Made by a program: the position numbers and the translations under genes. Below, piece after piece: positions 27,058-36,540 of a stretch of 42,614 nt of DNA. How positions within the stretch are numbered: position 1 is the stretch's first letter; every line of letters starts with the position of its first letter. The notes beneath the pieces are model-generated. The model saw only the letters and a program-made list of their open reading frames with translations, searched no databases and was not told where the DNA came from. Source of the DNA: Bacteroidota bacterium (GTDB lineage Bacteria; Bacteroidota; Bacteroidia; Palsa-948); the NCBI GenBank assembly GCA_016213435.1, contig JACRAL010000188.1, positions 1-42,614 on the forward strand. The letters are read 5' to 3'.

Positions 27058-27852
27058 ATGGGACAAAAAGCAAATCCAATTGGTAATCGCCTCGGAATCA
27101 TCCGCGGATGGGACTCTGCATGGTACGGTGGAAAACACTATGCTGAAAAACTTATTGAAGACGAAACCATTCGAAAATATCTGAATGCTCGTTTACAAAA
27201 AAGCAGCATCTCTCGCATTGTTATTGAGAGAACACAAAAGCTTGTTACAGTTACGATCCATACTGCTCGTCCTGGAATTATTATTGGAAAAGGTGGTTCG
27301 GAAGTAGACAAATTGAAAGAAGAATTAAAAAAGATCACTAGCAAAGACATTCAGATAAATATTTTTGAAGTAAAGCGCCCTGAAGTTGACGCACGCATTG
27401 TTGCCGATGGTATCGCACGCCAGATCGAAGCACGTATTTCGCACAAGCGATGCATTAAAATGGCAATTGCTTCTGCTATGAGAATGGGTGCTGAAGGAAT
27501 TAAAGTTCGTGCCGGAGGTCGTTTGGGAGGAGTGGAAATTGCACGCAGTGAGGAATTTAAAGAAGGAAGAACACCTCTTCATACCTTCCGCGCTGATATT
27601 GATTTTGCAATTGCCGAAGCACACACGTCCATGGGAAGAATTGGAATTAAAGTTTGGATATGCAGAGGAGAAGTTTTTGGAAAACGTGACCTCTCCCCTA
27701 ACATTACCGACAGACGCGATAAGAAAAAAGGGAAACATAAAGAAGGCGGAGAACACAGAGAACACAGAGGAGGAGATCGGAGAGATAACCGAGGTGGTGG
27801 CGGAGGAAGAGATAATAGAGGCGGTGGCGGAGGAAGAGATAATAGAAGATAA
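27058..27852 (+). CDS. rpsC: 30S ribosomal protein S3 with a Gly/Arg-rich repeat tail
   Basis: 264 residues. The KH domain ([18 protein letters not shown]) and the C-terminal S3 domain ([24 protein letters not shown]) are intact. S3 lines the mRNA entry channel. The last 45 residues form a tail of RGG-like repeats (RDNRGGGGG) coded by a 27-bp unit repeated about 2.5 times at 27781-27849. Such tails are not needed for the fold and may bind RNA. Confidence 0.97.
   Translation: MGQKANPIGNRLGIIRGWDSAWYGGKHYAEKLIEDETIRKYLNARLQKSSISRIVIERTQKLVTVTIHTARPGIIIGKGGSEVDKLKEELKKITSKDIQINIFEVKRPEVDARIVADGIARQIEARISHKRCIKMAIASAMRMGAEGIKVRAGGRLGGVEIARSEEFKEGRTPLHTFRADIDFAIAEAHTSMGRIGIKVWICRGEVFGKRDLSPNITDRRDKKKGKHKEGGEHREHRGGDRRDNRGGGGGRDNRGGGGGRDNRR
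27781..27849 (+). repeat. 27-bp tandem repeat coding the S3 tail
   Basis: Units 27781-27807 and 27808-27834 differ at only a few positions and are followed by a partial copy to 27849. Each codes RDNRGGGGG. The repeat keeps frame, so copy number change would only alter tail length. Confidence 0.85.
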
Positions 27853-27893
27853 AATAATGCAGAGTACAACGTATTAAATACAAAGAAAAAGAT

Positions 27894-27918
27894 TTAATAC
27901 TTAATACATAATACTTAA
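27894..27918. repeat. Degenerate TTAATAC-type repeat in the rpsC-rplP spacer
   Basis: The 72-bp spacer after rpsC contains TTAATAC, TTAATACATAATACTTAA and related steps, a short degenerate tandem array. It is one of several such low-complexity spacers in this cluster. Confidence 0.6.
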
Positions 27919-27924
27919 ATTACA

Positions 27925-28353
27925 ATGTTACAACCAAAGAAAACAAAATTCAGAAAAATGCACAAGATGATTCCAAGCGGAAATTCCCGCAGAGGAAACA
28001 CCTTGGCTTTTGGTTCTTTCGGCATTAAAGCCATGGAAACTGCATGGATTACTTCACGTCAGATTGAAGCCGCACGTGTTGCCCTTACTCGTCATTTGGG
28101 AAGAGAAGCAAAAGTGTGGATACGCATTTTCCCTGACAAACCAATCACTATCAAATCTCCCGGCACACGTATGGGAAAAGGAAAAGGAAACCCTGAATAC
28201 TGGGTGGCTGTTGTGAAAGCAGGACGAGTAATGTTTGAAACCGAAGGTGTTAAATTGACTGACGCAAAAGAAGCATTTCGCCTTACCGGAGATAAACTTC
28301 CTTGCTTGTCGAAGTTCTTGGTTAGAAATGATTATACAGAAAACAAAGATTAA
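27925..28353 (+). CDS. rplP: 50S ribosomal protein L16
   Basis: 142 residues. [29 protein letters not shown]-type motif ([17 protein letters not shown]) and [10 protein letters not shown]-type ending are diagnostic. L16 shapes the A-site of the 50S subunit. Usual length. The 72-bp spacer upstream is longer than most in the cluster. Confidence 0.97.
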   Translation: MLQPKKTKFRKMHKMIPSGNSRRGNTLAFGSFGIKAMETAWITSRQIEAARVALTRHLGREAKVWIRIFPDKPITIKSPGTRMGKGKGNPEYWVAVVKAGRVMFETEGVKLTDAKEAFRLTGDKLPCLSKFLVRNDYTENKD

Positions 28354-28372
28354 GTTTTAACAGCTATATAAA

Positions 28373-28618
28373 ATGAAAAAAGCGGATTTATCGCAGACAT
28401 CAACAGCCGATCTTCAGGAGAAACTGAAGGAAGAAAGGAACACATTGGATAGAATGTTCTTCACACATTCCATTTCTCCTGTAGAAAACCCAATGAAGAT
28501 ACCACACACAAAAAAAATCATTGCACGTGTAATGACTGAACTTCGCAAACGCGAATTAGCCGAAACAAAAAATAAAAAACAGAGAAGAGGCCGAAAGATC
28601 TCCTATCTCAAATCTTGA
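28373..28618 (+). CDS. rpmC: 50S ribosomal protein L29
   Basis: 81 residues, a helical hairpin with the motif SISPVENPMKIPHTKKIIARVMTEL (core NPMKIPHTKK). Slightly longer than E. coli L29 (63), with a basic C-terminal extension (KKQRRGRKISYLKS). L29 lies at the tunnel exit near L23. rpsQ follows 5 bp later. Confidence 0.93.
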   Translation: MKKADLSQTSTADLQEKLKEERNTLDRMFFTHSISPVENPMKIPHTKKIIARVMTELRKRELAETKNKKQRRGRKISYLKS

Positions 28619-28623
28619 AATAA

Positions 28624-28881
28624 ATGGAAAGGGAAACTAACAGAAAAGAAAAAATAGGTCTTGTTACCAGCAACAAGATGACAAAGAGCATCGTTGTTTC
28701 TGTGCAGCGCCAGATAAAACATCCTAAATATGGAAAGTTCATCAAGCGCACAAGCAAGTTCATGGCTCACGATGAAAAAAACGAATCGAATATTGGAGAT
28801 ACTGTTCGCATAGTTGAAACACGCCCTCTCAGCAAAAACAAATGTTGGAGATTAGTTGAGGTAGTAGAAAAAGCAAAATAA
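28624..28881 (+). CDS. rpsQ: 30S ribosomal protein S17
   Basis: 85 residues, an OB fold with [20 protein letters not shown] at the start and the [20 protein letters not shown] ending. S17 is an early 16S rRNA binding protein in the 30S body. Normal length. Confidence 0.96.
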   Translation: MERETNRKEKIGLVTSNKMTKSIVVSVQRQIKHPKYGKFIKRTSKFMAHDEKNESNIGDTVRIVETRPLSKNKCWRLVEVVEKAK

Positions 28882-28904
28882 TATAATTATAAAAAAGCAC
28901 AGTT

Positions 28905-29270
28905 ATGGTACAACAGGAATCAAGATTAGCATGCGCAGATAACAGCGGAGCAAAAGATGTGCTTTGTATTCGCATTTTAGGCAGCACACGCGGCTCTGCA
29001 ACTGTTGGTGATACAATAGTGGTGGCTGTAAAAAAAGCATTGCCTGCTGGAGGAGTTAAAGAACATTCTATCTCCAAAGCAGTTATTGTACGCACTAAAA
29101 AAGAAATTCGCAGAAAAGATGGCTCTTACATCCGCTTTGACGATAACGCAGTTGTTCTTCTGACAGAAACAGATGAATTAAGAGGTACACGTATTTTCGG
29201 TCCTGTAGCAAGAGAACTTCGCGAAAAACAATACATGAAAATAATTTCATTAGCACCGGAAGTGCTTTAA
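28905..29270 (+). CDS. rplN: 50S ribosomal protein L14
   Basis: 121 residues. [19 protein letters not shown] and the ending [12 protein letters not shown] are typical. L14 forms part of the bridge to the 30S subunit and the binding site of the silencing factor RsfS. Normal length. Confidence 0.97.
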   Translation: MVQQESRLACADNSGAKDVLCIRILGSTRGSATVGDTIVVAVKKALPAGGVKEHSISKAVIVRTKKEIRRKDGSYIRFDDNAVVLLTETDELRGTRIFGPVARELREKQYMKIISLAPEVL

Positions 29271-29307
29271 GAAATTAAGAATAATAGATTTTTAAAATTA
29301 AATTGAA

Positions 29308-29637
29308 ATGGCAAAACTTAGAATAAAAAAAGGCGATACTGTAAAAGTGATTGCCGGTGATGACAAAGGAAAACAAGGGCGCGTTCTTTCTGTTAACAAA
29401 GAAACTCTTCGTGCTTTTGTGGAAGGCATCAATATGGCAACCAAGCACACCAAGCCCACGGCAAAGAATACAAAAGGCGGAATTATTCATCAGGAAGCAT
29501 CGGTGCACATTTCAAACCTGATGTTTGTAGATGCACAAGGCAACACTACAAAAGTTGGAAGACGTATTGATGAAGCAACAAACAAATTAGTTCGTTACTC
29601 TAAGAAATCAGGAGAGACGATTAAAGCAATCAAGTAA
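29308..29637 (+). CDS. rplX: 50S ribosomal protein L24
   Basis: 109 residues. The KOW motif ([21 protein letters not shown]) is at the N-terminus, and [19 protein letters not shown] is conserved. L24 initiates 50S assembly by binding the 5' end of 23S rRNA. Normal length. Confidence 0.96.
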   Translation: MAKLRIKKGDTVKVIAGDDKGKQGRVLSVNKETLRAFVEGINMATKHTKPTAKNTKGGIIHQEASVHISNLMFVDAQGNTTKVGRRIDEATNKLVRYSKKSGETIKAIK

Positions 29638-29659
29638 TAACTGAAAAATATATTTTGTA

Positions 29660-30376
29660 ATGGCAAAACAAGAAGGAAAAAAAGAAAGAAAAGCAAGTTC
29701 TAAGGACTCTGCTTCGGAAGTAATTCAGAAAGAAACAATAGTTAATAAAAATTACGTTCCCCGTCTAAAAACAAAATACCAGAAAGAAATTGTTTCTGCG
29801 TTGATGAAGGAATTCAGCTTTAAAAGTCCCATGCGTGTTCCGCGTCTGACAAAAATTGCCATTAACCAAGGAGTTGGAGATGCAGTTGCTGACAGAAAAA
29901 TAATTGACAGTGCTTTGAGCGAAATGACCACCATTACCGGCCAGAAACCAATGCCTACTCTTTCCAAAAAAGATATTTCAAACTTTAAATTAAGAAAAGG
30001 TGTAGCTGTTGGAGTAAAAGTAACGTTGAGATCAAATAAAATGTATGAGTTTCTTGATCGATTTATTTCCACTGCCCTGCCCCGCATTCGTGATTTCAAA
30101 GGCATCAGTAAAAAAGGTTTTGACGGCAGAGGAAATTACACACTCGGCATCACAGAGCAAATTATTTTTCCTGAAATAAATATTGACAAAGTGAACAAAG
30201 TGCGCGGAATGGATATTACATTTGTTACTTCTGCAAGAAATAATTCTGAAGCACATGCGCTTCTCAAAGAGTTTGGAGTACCTTTCAAGAAAGAAGAAGA
30301 CGATAAAAAAGGAAACAAAAAGGATGAGATTTTCAGCAGTGTAGCAAAAAAAGACACAAAGGACTCTAAAAAATAA
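29660..30376 (+). CDS. rplE: 50S ribosomal protein L5 with lysine-rich extensions at both ends
   Basis: 238 residues against about 180-190 usually. The L5 core runs from [12 protein letters not shown] (about 32) to LLKEFGVPF (about 210), with the conserved [22 protein letters not shown] and [19 protein letters not shown]. Added are an N-terminal tail of about 30 residues ([14 protein letters not shown]) and a C-terminal tail of about 27 ([20 protein letters not shown]). L5 binds 5S rRNA and contacts P-site tRNA. An internal start could remove the N-terminal tail, but no ATG lies at the core boundary. Confidence 0.95.
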   Translation: MAKQEGKKERKASSKDSASEVIQKETIVNKNYVPRLKTKYQKEIVSALMKEFSFKSPMRVPRLTKIAINQGVGDAVADRKIIDSALSEMTTITGQKPMPTLSKKDISNFKLRKGVAVGVKVTLRSNKMYEFLDRFISTALPRIRDFKGISKKGFDGRGNYTLGITEQIIFPEINIDKVNKVRGMDITFVTSARNNSEAHALLKEFGVPFKKEEDDKKGNKKDEIFSSVAKKDTKDSKK

Positions 30377-30385
30377 TTCATCACT

Positions 30386-30655
30386 ATGGCAAAAGAATGC
30401 ATTAAAGCAAGACAACGAAAACGCGAAAAGCTGGTAGAAAAATTCGCAGAGAAACGTGCTGCACTTAAAAAAGCAGGAAACTACGTTGCACTTAGCAAAC
30501 TTCCACGTAATTCTTCTAAAGTAAGACTTCGCAACCGCTGTAAAATGACAGGAAGATCACGTGCTTACTCCCGTCAGTTTGGAGTTTCGCGTCTTGTTTT
30601 CAGAGAATGGGCGCTTAACGGAAAGATTCCTGGAGTAACAAAATCAAGTTGGTAA
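30386..30655 (+). CDS. rpsN: 30S ribosomal protein S14 (zinc-free form)
   Basis: 89 residues, the long form without the CxxC...CxxC zinc knuckle; only isolated cysteines are present. [18 protein letters not shown] is the family core and [13 protein letters not shown] the end. S14 sits in the 30S head near S3 and S10. It starts 9 bp after rplE. Confidence 0.96.
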   Translation: MAKECIKARQRKREKLVEKFAEKRAALKKAGNYVALSKLPRNSSKVRLRNRCKMTGRSRAYSRQFGVSRLVFREWALNGKIPGVTKSSW

Positions 30656-30677
30656 TAATTTAAACTATCAATATATA

Positions 30678-31070
30678 ATGGATACAATTGGAGACTATTT
30701 AACAAGAGTTCGAAACGCAATCAAAGCGAATCATAAAATCGTGGAGATTCCGGCTTCTGGTTTGAAAAAGGAAATTACAAAGATCCTCAAAGAAAAAGGA
30801 TATATACTTGATTATAAGATCGAGGAAAATAAAGTGCAGGATAACATTAAGATCGCGCTTAAATATCATCCTACAACCAAACAATCCGCCATCAGAAAGA
30901 TTCAGCGCATCAGCAGACCCGGCTTGAGAAAGTTTGTACCTCTTGAAAAAATGCCACGCGTTCTCAGCGGACTTGGAATTGCCATCATTTCAACTTCAAA
31001 AGGCGTAATGACTGATAAAGAAGCAACAAAAATGAATGTTGGCGGAGAAGTAATTTGTTACGTTTATTAA
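30678..31070 (+). CDS. rpsH: 30S ribosomal protein S8
   Basis: 130 residues. DTIGDYLTRVRNAIKA at the start and the end STSKGVMTDKEATKMNVGGE are diagnostic. S8 is a core 16S rRNA binder and in E. coli represses the spc operon through the rplE region; no such site is evident here. Normal length. Confidence 0.97.
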   Translation: MDTIGDYLTRVRNAIKANHKIVEIPASGLKKEITKILKEKGYILDYKIEENKVQDNIKIALKYHPTTKQSAIRKIQRISRPGLRKFVPLEKMPRVLSGLGIAIISTSKGVMTDKEATKMNVGGEVICYVY

Positions 31071-31088
31071 TTAAAAACTGAAAGAGAC

Positions 31089-31649
31089 ATGTCACGAATA
31101 GGAAAACAACCGATAACAATTCCGCAGGGAGTTACAATAACTGTAAACAAAAGTACTGTTACAGTAAAAGGAAAAATGGGAGAGCTTACTCAAGCTATTG
31201 ATCCTGATATTAAAGTTAAAGTGGAGGGAACTCTGGTTATACTTGAACGCCCAACCGATCAAAAACGCCACAAAGCAATGCATGGTATGTACCGATCGTT
31301 GCTGGCTAATATGGTCAAAGGCACAAACGAAGGATATAAATTACAACAGGAAGTGGTAGGTGTTGGTTACAAGGCATCACACAAAGGTCAAACGCTCGAC
31401 CTCGTTGTTGGATTCTCTCATCACATTGTGTTTGAGCTTCCCAAAGAAATAAAACTTGAAACAAAAACTGAAAAAGGAAGCAACCCTACTATCATACTGC
31501 AAAGTGCAGATAAACAATTGATAGGACAAGTTGCCGCAAAAATACGTTCTATCAGAGCTCCTGAACCTTATAAAGGAAAAGGTATCAAATTCACCGGAGA
31601 ACAATTAAGACGAAAAGCAGGAAAAACAGCAGCTACTGCAGCAAAATAA
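31089..31649 (+). CDS. rplF: 50S ribosomal protein L6
   Basis: 186 residues. MSRIGKQPITIPQGVT and the C-terminal PEPYKGKGIKFTGEQLRRKAGK are characteristic; two L6 repeats make up the body. The last seven residues (TAATAAK) are a short extra tail. L6 lies near the factor-binding site of the 50S subunit. Confidence 0.97.
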   Translation: MSRIGKQPITIPQGVTITVNKSTVTVKGKMGELTQAIDPDIKVKVEGTLVILERPTDQKRHKAMHGMYRSLLANMVKGTNEGYKLQQEVVGVGYKASHKGQTLDLVVGFSHHIVFELPKEIKLETKTEKGSNPTIILQSADKQLIGQVAAKIRSIRAPEPYKGKGIKFTGEQLRRKAGKTAATAAK

Positions 31650-31666
31650 TTTAAACTGAATCTGTC

Positions 31667-32023
31667 ATGAACAGGAAAGAAGAAAAAAGAAACAAAATCA
31701 AACGAAGGATCCGCAGTAAAGTAAGCGGGAACACGGAAAGACCACGTCTTACCGTATTTAGAAGCAATAATGAGATATACGCTCAATTGATTGACGATAC
31801 AACCTGCAAAACTATTCTTGCTGTTTCCAGTACCGAAAAGACACTGGCAAAAGAAAAAGGTAAATCAAAAGTTGAAAAAGCAAAATCAGTAGGTATTGCC
31901 ATCGGAAAAAAAGCTATTGAAAAAGGAATTAAAGCTGTTGTATTTGACAGAAACGGATTTCTTTATCATGGAAGAGTTAAAGCCGTGGCTGACGGAGCAA
32001 GAGAAAGCGGATTAAAATTTTAA
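31667..32023 (+). CDS. rplR: 50S ribosomal protein L18
   Basis: 118 residues. The basic N-terminus RIRSKVSGNTERPRLTVFRS and the end FDRNGFLYHGRVKAVADGARE are typical. L18 binds 5S rRNA together with L5. Normal length. Confidence 0.97.
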   Translation: MNRKEEKRNKIKRRIRSKVSGNTERPRLTVFRSNNEIYAQLIDDTTCKTILAVSSTEKTLAKEKGKSKVEKAKSVGIAIGKKAIEKGIKAVVFDRNGFLYHGRVKAVADGARESGLKF

Positions 32024-32038
32024 TTAAAAAAAATACTA

Positions 32039-32557
32039 ATGGCAAAAGAAACAGTAAAACGCGTTAAGTCAAGCGAAATAGAATTGAAAGATCGTCTCGT
32101 TGGCATTCAGCGTGTAGTTAAAACTACAAAAGGAGGACGTACATTCAGCTTCTCTGCAATTGTGGTTGTAGGAAACAGCAAAGGTGTTGTAGGATACGGT
32201 CTCGGAAAATCCCGTGAAGTAACTGCAGCCATTGCTAAAGGCGTTGACGATGCAAAGAAAAATCTGGTAAAAGTTCCTCTTCTAAAAGGAACTATTCCTC
32301 ATATTCAATATGGAAAATTTGGCGGATCGCGTGTTTTTTTAAAACCCGCTTCTCACGGAACAGGAGTTATTGCAGGTGGTGCCATGCGTGCTGTGCTTGA
32401 GAGCGCTGGCGTAACTGACGTGCTTGCAAAATCACAAGGTTCATCCAATCCACACAATGTGGTGAAAGCTACTATGGACGCTCTTTTGAAATTGAGAGAC
32501 CCTATTACTGTTGCACAGAATCGAGGCATATCACTTAAAAAAGTTTTTGAAGGGTAA
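32039..32557 (+). CDS. rpsE: 30S ribosomal protein S5
   Basis: 172 residues. The double-stranded-RNA-binding-like domain carries [19 protein letters not shown] and [17 protein letters not shown]; the C-terminal domain has [16 protein letters not shown]5 acts at the mRNA entry site and in decoding fidelity. Only 29 bp separate it from rplO, so the rpmD gene that normally lies here is absent. Confidence 0.97.
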   Translation: MAKETVKRVKSSEIELKDRLVGIQRVVKTTKGGRTFSFSAIVVVGNSKGVVGYGLGKSREVTAAIAKGVDDAKKNLVKVPLLKGTIPHIQYGKFGGSRVFLKPASHGTGVIAGGAMRAVLESAGVTDVLAKSQGSSNPHNVVKATMDALLKLRDPITVAQNRGISLKKVFEG

Positions 32558-32586
32558 TTAATTAACGAATAATACGAAACAAGAAA

Positions 32587-33042
32587 ATGGAACTACATAG
32601 TTTAAAACCAGCAAGAGGATCTGTAAAAGGAAAGGTTAAACGTGTCGGGCGCGGACAAGGAACCGGAAGAGGCGGGACTTCTACTCGCGGTCATAAAGGA
32701 CAACAATCTAACAGCGGTTATAATCGCAGAAGAGCTCACGAAGGCGGACAAATGCCTTTGCAAAGACGTCTTCCTAAATTCGGATTCACAAATATTTTCA
32801 GAAGAGAATATCAGGGAATAAATATTTTCACTCTTCAGAAGCTTGTTGATGAGAAAAAAGTTAAATCATTTGATATTGCTACTTTCGTTGCACACGGATT
32901 AATGAGAAAAAATGAACGTGTTAAAATTCTTGGCAAAGGAGAATTAAAAGCAAAATTAGAGGTGAAAGCACACGCCTTCACTGCTTCTGCAAAAGCAGCG
33001 ATTGAAGCAAACGGAGGAAAAACAGAAATCGTTAAATCATAA
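32587..33042 (+). CDS. rplO: 50S ribosomal protein L15
   Basis: 151 residues. The glycine/arginine-rich N-terminus (RVGRGQGTGRGGTSTRGHKG) and the conserved GGQMPLQRRLPKFGF are diagnostic. L15 is a late-assembly protein of the 50S subunit. Normal length. secY starts 8 bp later. Confidence 0.97.
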   Translation: MELHSLKPARGSVKGKVKRVGRGQGTGRGGTSTRGHKGQQSNSGYNRRRAHEGGQMPLQRRLPKFGFTNIFRREYQGINIFTLQKLVDEKKVKSFDIATFVAHGLMRKNERVKILGKGELKAKLEVKAHAFTASAKAAIEANGGKTEIVKS

Positions 33043-33050
33043 TTTCCGGC

Positions 33051-34388
33051 ATGAGGAATCTGATCCAGACCATAAAAAATATTTTCGCGATTGAAGATCT
33101 GCGTTTTAGGATTTTCTATACGCTGGGATTTGTTCTTATGTATCGCCTTGGCTCTTTCGTCGCTCTTCCTGGCGTTAACGTACAGGCGCTTCACGCAAAA
33201 GGACAAGCCGAAGGGTTAGCAGGACTGATCAATATGTTTGCAGGCGGAGCATTTTCGCGCGCATCTATTTTCGCACTTGGTATCATGCCTTACATTTCGG
33301 CTTCCATCGTTGTGCAGCTTTTAAGCATGGCATTCCCCTACTTCCAGCGTATGCAGAAAGAAGGAGAAAGCGGAAGAAGAAAAATAAATCAGTACACACG
33401 TTTTCTGACAGTAATTATCACCGTTCTTCAGGCACCCGGATTCATTTCTTCTCAATTAACAAGCTACGGTGGTGTTGTCCCCGATCCAACACGTTTATGG
33501 TGGATTACAACAGTGATTATTCTTGTTGCAGGAACAATTTTTGTAATGTGGTTGGGAGAAAGAATCACTGATCGCGGACTTGGAAATGGAATTTCCATCC
33601 TTATCATGATTGGAATTGTGGCAGACCTCCCCTTCGCTTTTATTTCTGAATTTGCATCACGCATGGAAGCAAAAGGCGGTGGACTTATTATGCTGCTTCT
33701 AGAACTGGTGTTCTTGCTTTTTGTCATCATTGCCTCTATCCTACTCGTTCAGGGAACCCGGAAAATTCCCGTTCAGTTTGCAAAAAAGATTGTTGGCAAC
33801 AGGCAGTATGGAGGAGTTCGTCAATACATCCCCTTAAAAGTAAATGCTGCCGGTGTTATGCCAATCATTTTCGCACAAGCTATTATGTTTATACCAATTA
33901 CTCTTGCAGGTTTTGCTTCTTCTGATAAACTCAGCGGAGTTATCGGTGCACTTTCCAATCACAATGGATTGACATATAACCTGATCTTTGCCTTTTTAAT
34001 TATTGTTTTCACCTATTTTTATACTGCCATCATGGTGAATCCAACCCAAATGGCGGATGATATGAAACGAAACGGAGGATTTATTCCCGGTGTAAAACCA
34101 GGAAAACAAACTGCAAATTTTATTGACGATGTGATGTCGAAAATAACATTGCCTGGTTCTATTTTCTTGGCACTCGTTGCTATTATGCCTGCTATTGCAA
34201 GAAATTTCTTAGGTGTGAGCGATCAGTTTGCAAGATTCTTTGGGGGAACATCGCTGTTGATTCTTGTAGGCGTTATGCTTGACACACTACAGCAGATAGA
34301 AAGTCATTTATTGATGCGCCACTATGATGGCTTGATGAAATCAGGAAGAATAAAAGGAAGAACTTCAATGAGCATGGCTACTGCATGA
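33051..34388 (+). CDS. secY: Protein translocase subunit SecY
   Basis: 445 residues with ten hydrophobic segments. Family motifs include YRLGSFVALPGVN near the first helix, GIMPYISASIVVQLL in the plug/gate region, the RQYGGVRQYIPLKVNAAGVMP stretch (core YIPLKVNAAGVMP), and NPTQMADDMKRNGGFIPG in the ribosome-binding loop. SecY is the channel for Sec export and membrane insertion. Its stop overlaps the map start by four bases. Confidence 0.98.
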   Translation: MRNLIQTIKNIFAIEDLRFRIFYTLGFVLMYRLGSFVALPGVNVQALHAKGQAEGLAGLINMFAGGAFSRASIFALGIMPYISASIVVQLLSMAFPYFQRMQKEGESGRRKINQYTRFLTVIITVLQAPGFISSQLTSYGGVVPDPTRLWWITTVIILVAGTIFVMWLGERITDRGLGNGISILIMIGIVADLPFAFISEFASRMEAKGGGLIMLLLELVFLLFVIIASILLVQGTRKIPVQFAKKIVGNRQYGGVRQYIPLKVNAAGVMPIIFAQAIMFIPITLAGFASSDKLSGVIGALSNHNGLTYNLIFAFLIIVFTYFYTAIMVNPTQMADDMKRNGGFIPGVKPGKQTANFIDDVMSKITLPGSIFLALVAIMPAIARNFLGVSDQFARFFGGTSLLILVGVMLDTLQQIESHLLMRHYDGLMKSGRIKGRTSMSMATA

Positions 34389-35191
34389 GCAAGATATATT
34401 TAAAGACGAATGAAGAAATAGAACTGATTCGCGAAAGTTGTTTACTGGTTTCAAGAACCATAGCGGAAACAGCAAAACATATAAAAGAAGGAGTCAGCAC
34501 GATAGAGTTAGATAGAATTGCAGAAGAGTTCATAAGAGATAATGGTGCAGTGCCCGCTTTTAAGGGCTACCGAAAAGAAAGAAGTGTATTTGATTATACG
34601 CTTTGTGTTTCGGTAAATGAGCAAGTGGTACATGGAATGCCGGGCACTTACGTTCTTAAAAATAGTGATATAGTTTCGGTTGACTGCGGAGTTCTAAAAA
34701 ACGGGTTCTACGGAGACTCAGCTTACACCTTTGCAGTTGGAGAGATCAGCGATGAAGTAAAACAATTGCTGAAAGTAACCAAAGAGTCTCTCTACAAAGG
34801 AATTGAAATTGCATCTGCAGGTAAAAGGATCGGAGATATCAGCAATGCAGTTGAAGAACATGTAAGCAAATATGGATACGGGATCGTTCGCGAACTGGTT
34901 GGACACGGAATAGGAAGAAGTCTTCATGAAGCTCCTGAAGTTCCAAACTACGGAAAGCGAGGAAGCGGAGTGAGAATGGAAGAAGGATTGGTAATTGCAA
35001 TTGAGCCGATGATAAATTTAGGAAAGCGTGAGGTTAGAGTTGAAAAAGATGGATGGACAGTATCAGCAGTTGATAAAAAACCATCCGCACATTTTGAACA
35101 TACAATTGCAGTAAAAAAAAACAAAGTGGATATTTTAACAACATTTGAATATATAGAACAAGAAGTTAAACTAAAAAAAGAAATAGTATAA
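34385..35191 (+). CDS. map: Type I methionine aminopeptidase
   Basis: 268 residues. The metal ligands of the pita-bread fold are all visible: Asp in [16 protein letters not shown] (two Asp), His in [13 protein letters not shown], Glu in AIEPM, and Glu in HFEHTIAV; the substrate His is in VVHGMPG. It removes the initiator methionine from new proteins. It overlaps secY by four bases; no adk lies between secY and map, as is usual in Bacteroidota. Confidence 0.98.
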   Translation: MSKIYLKTNEEIELIRESCLLVSRTIAETAKHIKEGVSTIELDRIAEEFIRDNGAVPAFKGYRKERSVFDYTLCVSVNEQVVHGMPGTYVLKNSDIVSVDCGVLKNGFYGDSAYTFAVGEISDEVKQLLKVTKESLYKGIEIASAGKRIGDISNAVEEHVSKYGYGIVRELVGHGIGRSLHEAPEVPNYGKRGSGVRMEEGLVIAIEPMINLGKREVRVEKDGWTVSAVDKKPSAHFEHTIAVKKNKVDILTTFEYIEQEVKLKKEIV

Positions 35192-35195
35192 AAGC

Positions 35196-35414
35196 ATGGC
35201 AAAGCAATCGTTAATTGAGCAGGATGGAACAATTACAGAAGCGCTTTCAAATGCCATGTTTCGTGTTAAACTTGAAAATGGACACATCATCACGGCTCAC
35301 ATTTCCGGAAAGATGCGGATGCACTACATCAAGCTTCTGCCAGGAGATAAAGTAAAGCTGGAAATGTCGCCATACGATTTGACAAAAGGAAGAATAACTT
35401 TTAGATATAAATAA
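35196..35414 (+). CDS. infA: Translation initiation factor IF-1
   Basis: 72 residues, full length. [19 protein letters not shown] and the S1-like OB core (VLENGH-type [43 protein letters not shown]) are typical. IF-1 occupies the A-site during initiation. It begins 4 bp after map and is followed 2 bp later by rpmJ. Confidence 0.98.
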   Translation: MAKQSLIEQDGTITEALSNAMFRVKLENGHIITAHISGKMRMHYIKLLPGDKVKLEMSPYDLTKGRITFRYK

Positions 35415-35416
35415 AT

Positions 35417-35533
35417 ATGAAAATCAGAACATCGGTAAAAAAGCGCAGCATTGACTGCAAAATTGTCCGCAGAAAAGGACGCATTTATGTCATTAATAAA
35501 AAAGTTCCTAAACACAAACAACGTCAAGGATAA
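35417..35533 (+). CDS. rpmJ: 50S ribosomal protein L36 (zinc-free form)
   Basis: 38 residues, [20 protein letters not shown] at the start and VPKHKQRQG at the end. It is too short for most ORF callers but unmistakable. Of the usual zinc ligands Cys11, Cys14, Cys27 and His33, only Cys14 and His33 remain (Ser11, Asn27), so the zinc-free form is expected. L36 is the smallest 50S protein. It starts 2 bp after infA. Confidence 0.96.
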   Translation: MKIRTSVKKRSIDCKIVRRKGRIYVINKKVPKHKQRQG

Positions 35534-35553
35534 TTAATCTTAATCTATAAACA

Positions 35554-35937
35554 ATGGCACGTATATCAGGAGTTGATCTTCCAAAAAACAAACGCGGTGA
35601 AATCGGTCTTACCTACATTTATGGTATTGGCGCAAGTTCTGCACGCAGAATCCTCAAAGAAGCAAGGGTGGATAAAAACAAAAAAGTTCAGGATTGGGAC
35701 GATTCCGACCTCAACAAGATTCGTGGAATTCTTACAGATAAATATAAAGTGGAAGGTGCTCTCCGCTCTGAAACACAATTAAACATCAAGCGTTTAATCG
35801 ATATCGGCAGTTACCGAGGCATGCGTCACAAATCTGGCGCTCCTGTTCGCGGACAACGTACTCGAAGCAATGCACGTACAAGAAAAGGAAGACGTAAAAC
35901 AATTGCAGGAAAAAAACTAGCTCCTTCAAAAGGATAA
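35554..35937 (+). CDS. rpsM: 30S ribosomal protein S13
   Basis: 127 residues. [34 protein letters not shown] and the basic end [18 protein letters not shown] are diagnostic. S13 bridges the 30S head to the 50S subunit and the P-site tRNA. Normal length. It opens the alpha segment. Confidence 0.98.
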   Translation: MARISGVDLPKNKRGEIGLTYIYGIGASSARRILKEARVDKNKKVQDWDDSDLNKIRGILTDKYKVEGALRSETQLNIKRLIDIGSYRGMRHKSGAPVRGQRTRSNARTRKGRRKTIAGKKLAPSKG

Positions 35938-35969
35938 AATTTATAATTCATAGTTTACAATTTATAATT
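35938..35969. repeat. Degenerate AATTTATAATTCATA-type repeat in the rpsM-rpsK spacer
   Basis: The 40-bp spacer is nearly all made of imperfect copies of AATTTATAATT and TTCATAGTTTACAA. It does not look like a promoter or terminator. Confidence 0.55.
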
Positions 35970-35977
35970 TCTAATAA

Positions 35978-36412
35978 ATGGCTGAAGAAAAAACAACACA
36001 AGCACAAGGACAAAGCGCTGAGCTGGCAGCAAAACCTGCTAAAGCGAAAAAAAGAACCGTAAAGGTTGATGCTATTGGCGAAGCCCATATTCATGCAGCT
36101 TTCAACAACATCATTATCACGCTTACGAACATGAAAGGGCAAACCGTTGCATGGTCATCAGCAGGAAAAATGGGATTCCGCGGTTCCAAAAAAAACACCC
36201 CATATGCTGCAACAGTGGCCGCATCGGATGCAGCACGTGTAGCTTACGAAGCAGGGCTAAGAAAAGTAAAAGTATATATCAAAGGACCAGGCGGAGGAAG
36301 AGAAACTGCTTTGCGCGCCTTGTACACAAATAAGATTGAGATCACTGAAATTATTGATCTTACGCCTATTCCACACAATGGATGCCGTCCTCCCAAAAAA
36401 CGAAGAGTATAA
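35978..36412 (+). CDS. rpsK: 30S ribosomal protein S11
   Basis: 144 residues. The family core starts at [20 protein letters not shown], with [13 protein letters not shown] and the end [20 protein letters not shown]-type (here [20 protein letters not shown]). The N-terminus carries about 27 extra Ala/Lys-rich residues ([17 protein letters not shown]). S11 lines the 30S platform at the exit site. Confidence 0.97.
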   Translation: MAEEKTTQAQGQSAELAAKPAKAKKRTVKVDAIGEAHIHAAFNNIIITLTNMKGQTVAWSSAGKMGFRGSKKNTPYAATVAASDAARVAYEAGLRKVKVYIKGPGGGRETALRALYTNKIEITEIIDLTPIPHNGCRPPKKRRV

Positions 36413-36428
36413 AATCAATTAGCAATGT

Positions 36429-36532
36429 ACAGTTGAGTGGGCAGTTGGCAAAACAAATACAAAAGAAAAACAGTAAATAAAAAACAAGAAAACAAACCCT
36501 GATTGGTACATTAGTACTGATTAGTAATTTAG
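36429..36532. repeat. Degenerate repeats in the rpsK-rpsD spacer
   Basis: The 128-bp spacer has two low-complexity motifs: ACAGTTGAGTGGGCAGTTGGCA (36429-36450, GTTGGCA-type) and CTGATTGGTACATTAGTACTGATTAGTAATTTAG (36499-36532, CTGATTAGTA-type). They are of different types from those in other spacers. No promoter box was found. Confidence 0.5.
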
Positions 36533-36540
36533 CAGATACA

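Noticed and set aside
27325-27765. Long open frame antisense to rpsC (146 codons)
   Set aside because: Shadow of the S3 gene; Phe/Ser/Asn-rich composition is what the reverse of a Lys/Glu-rich gene gives.
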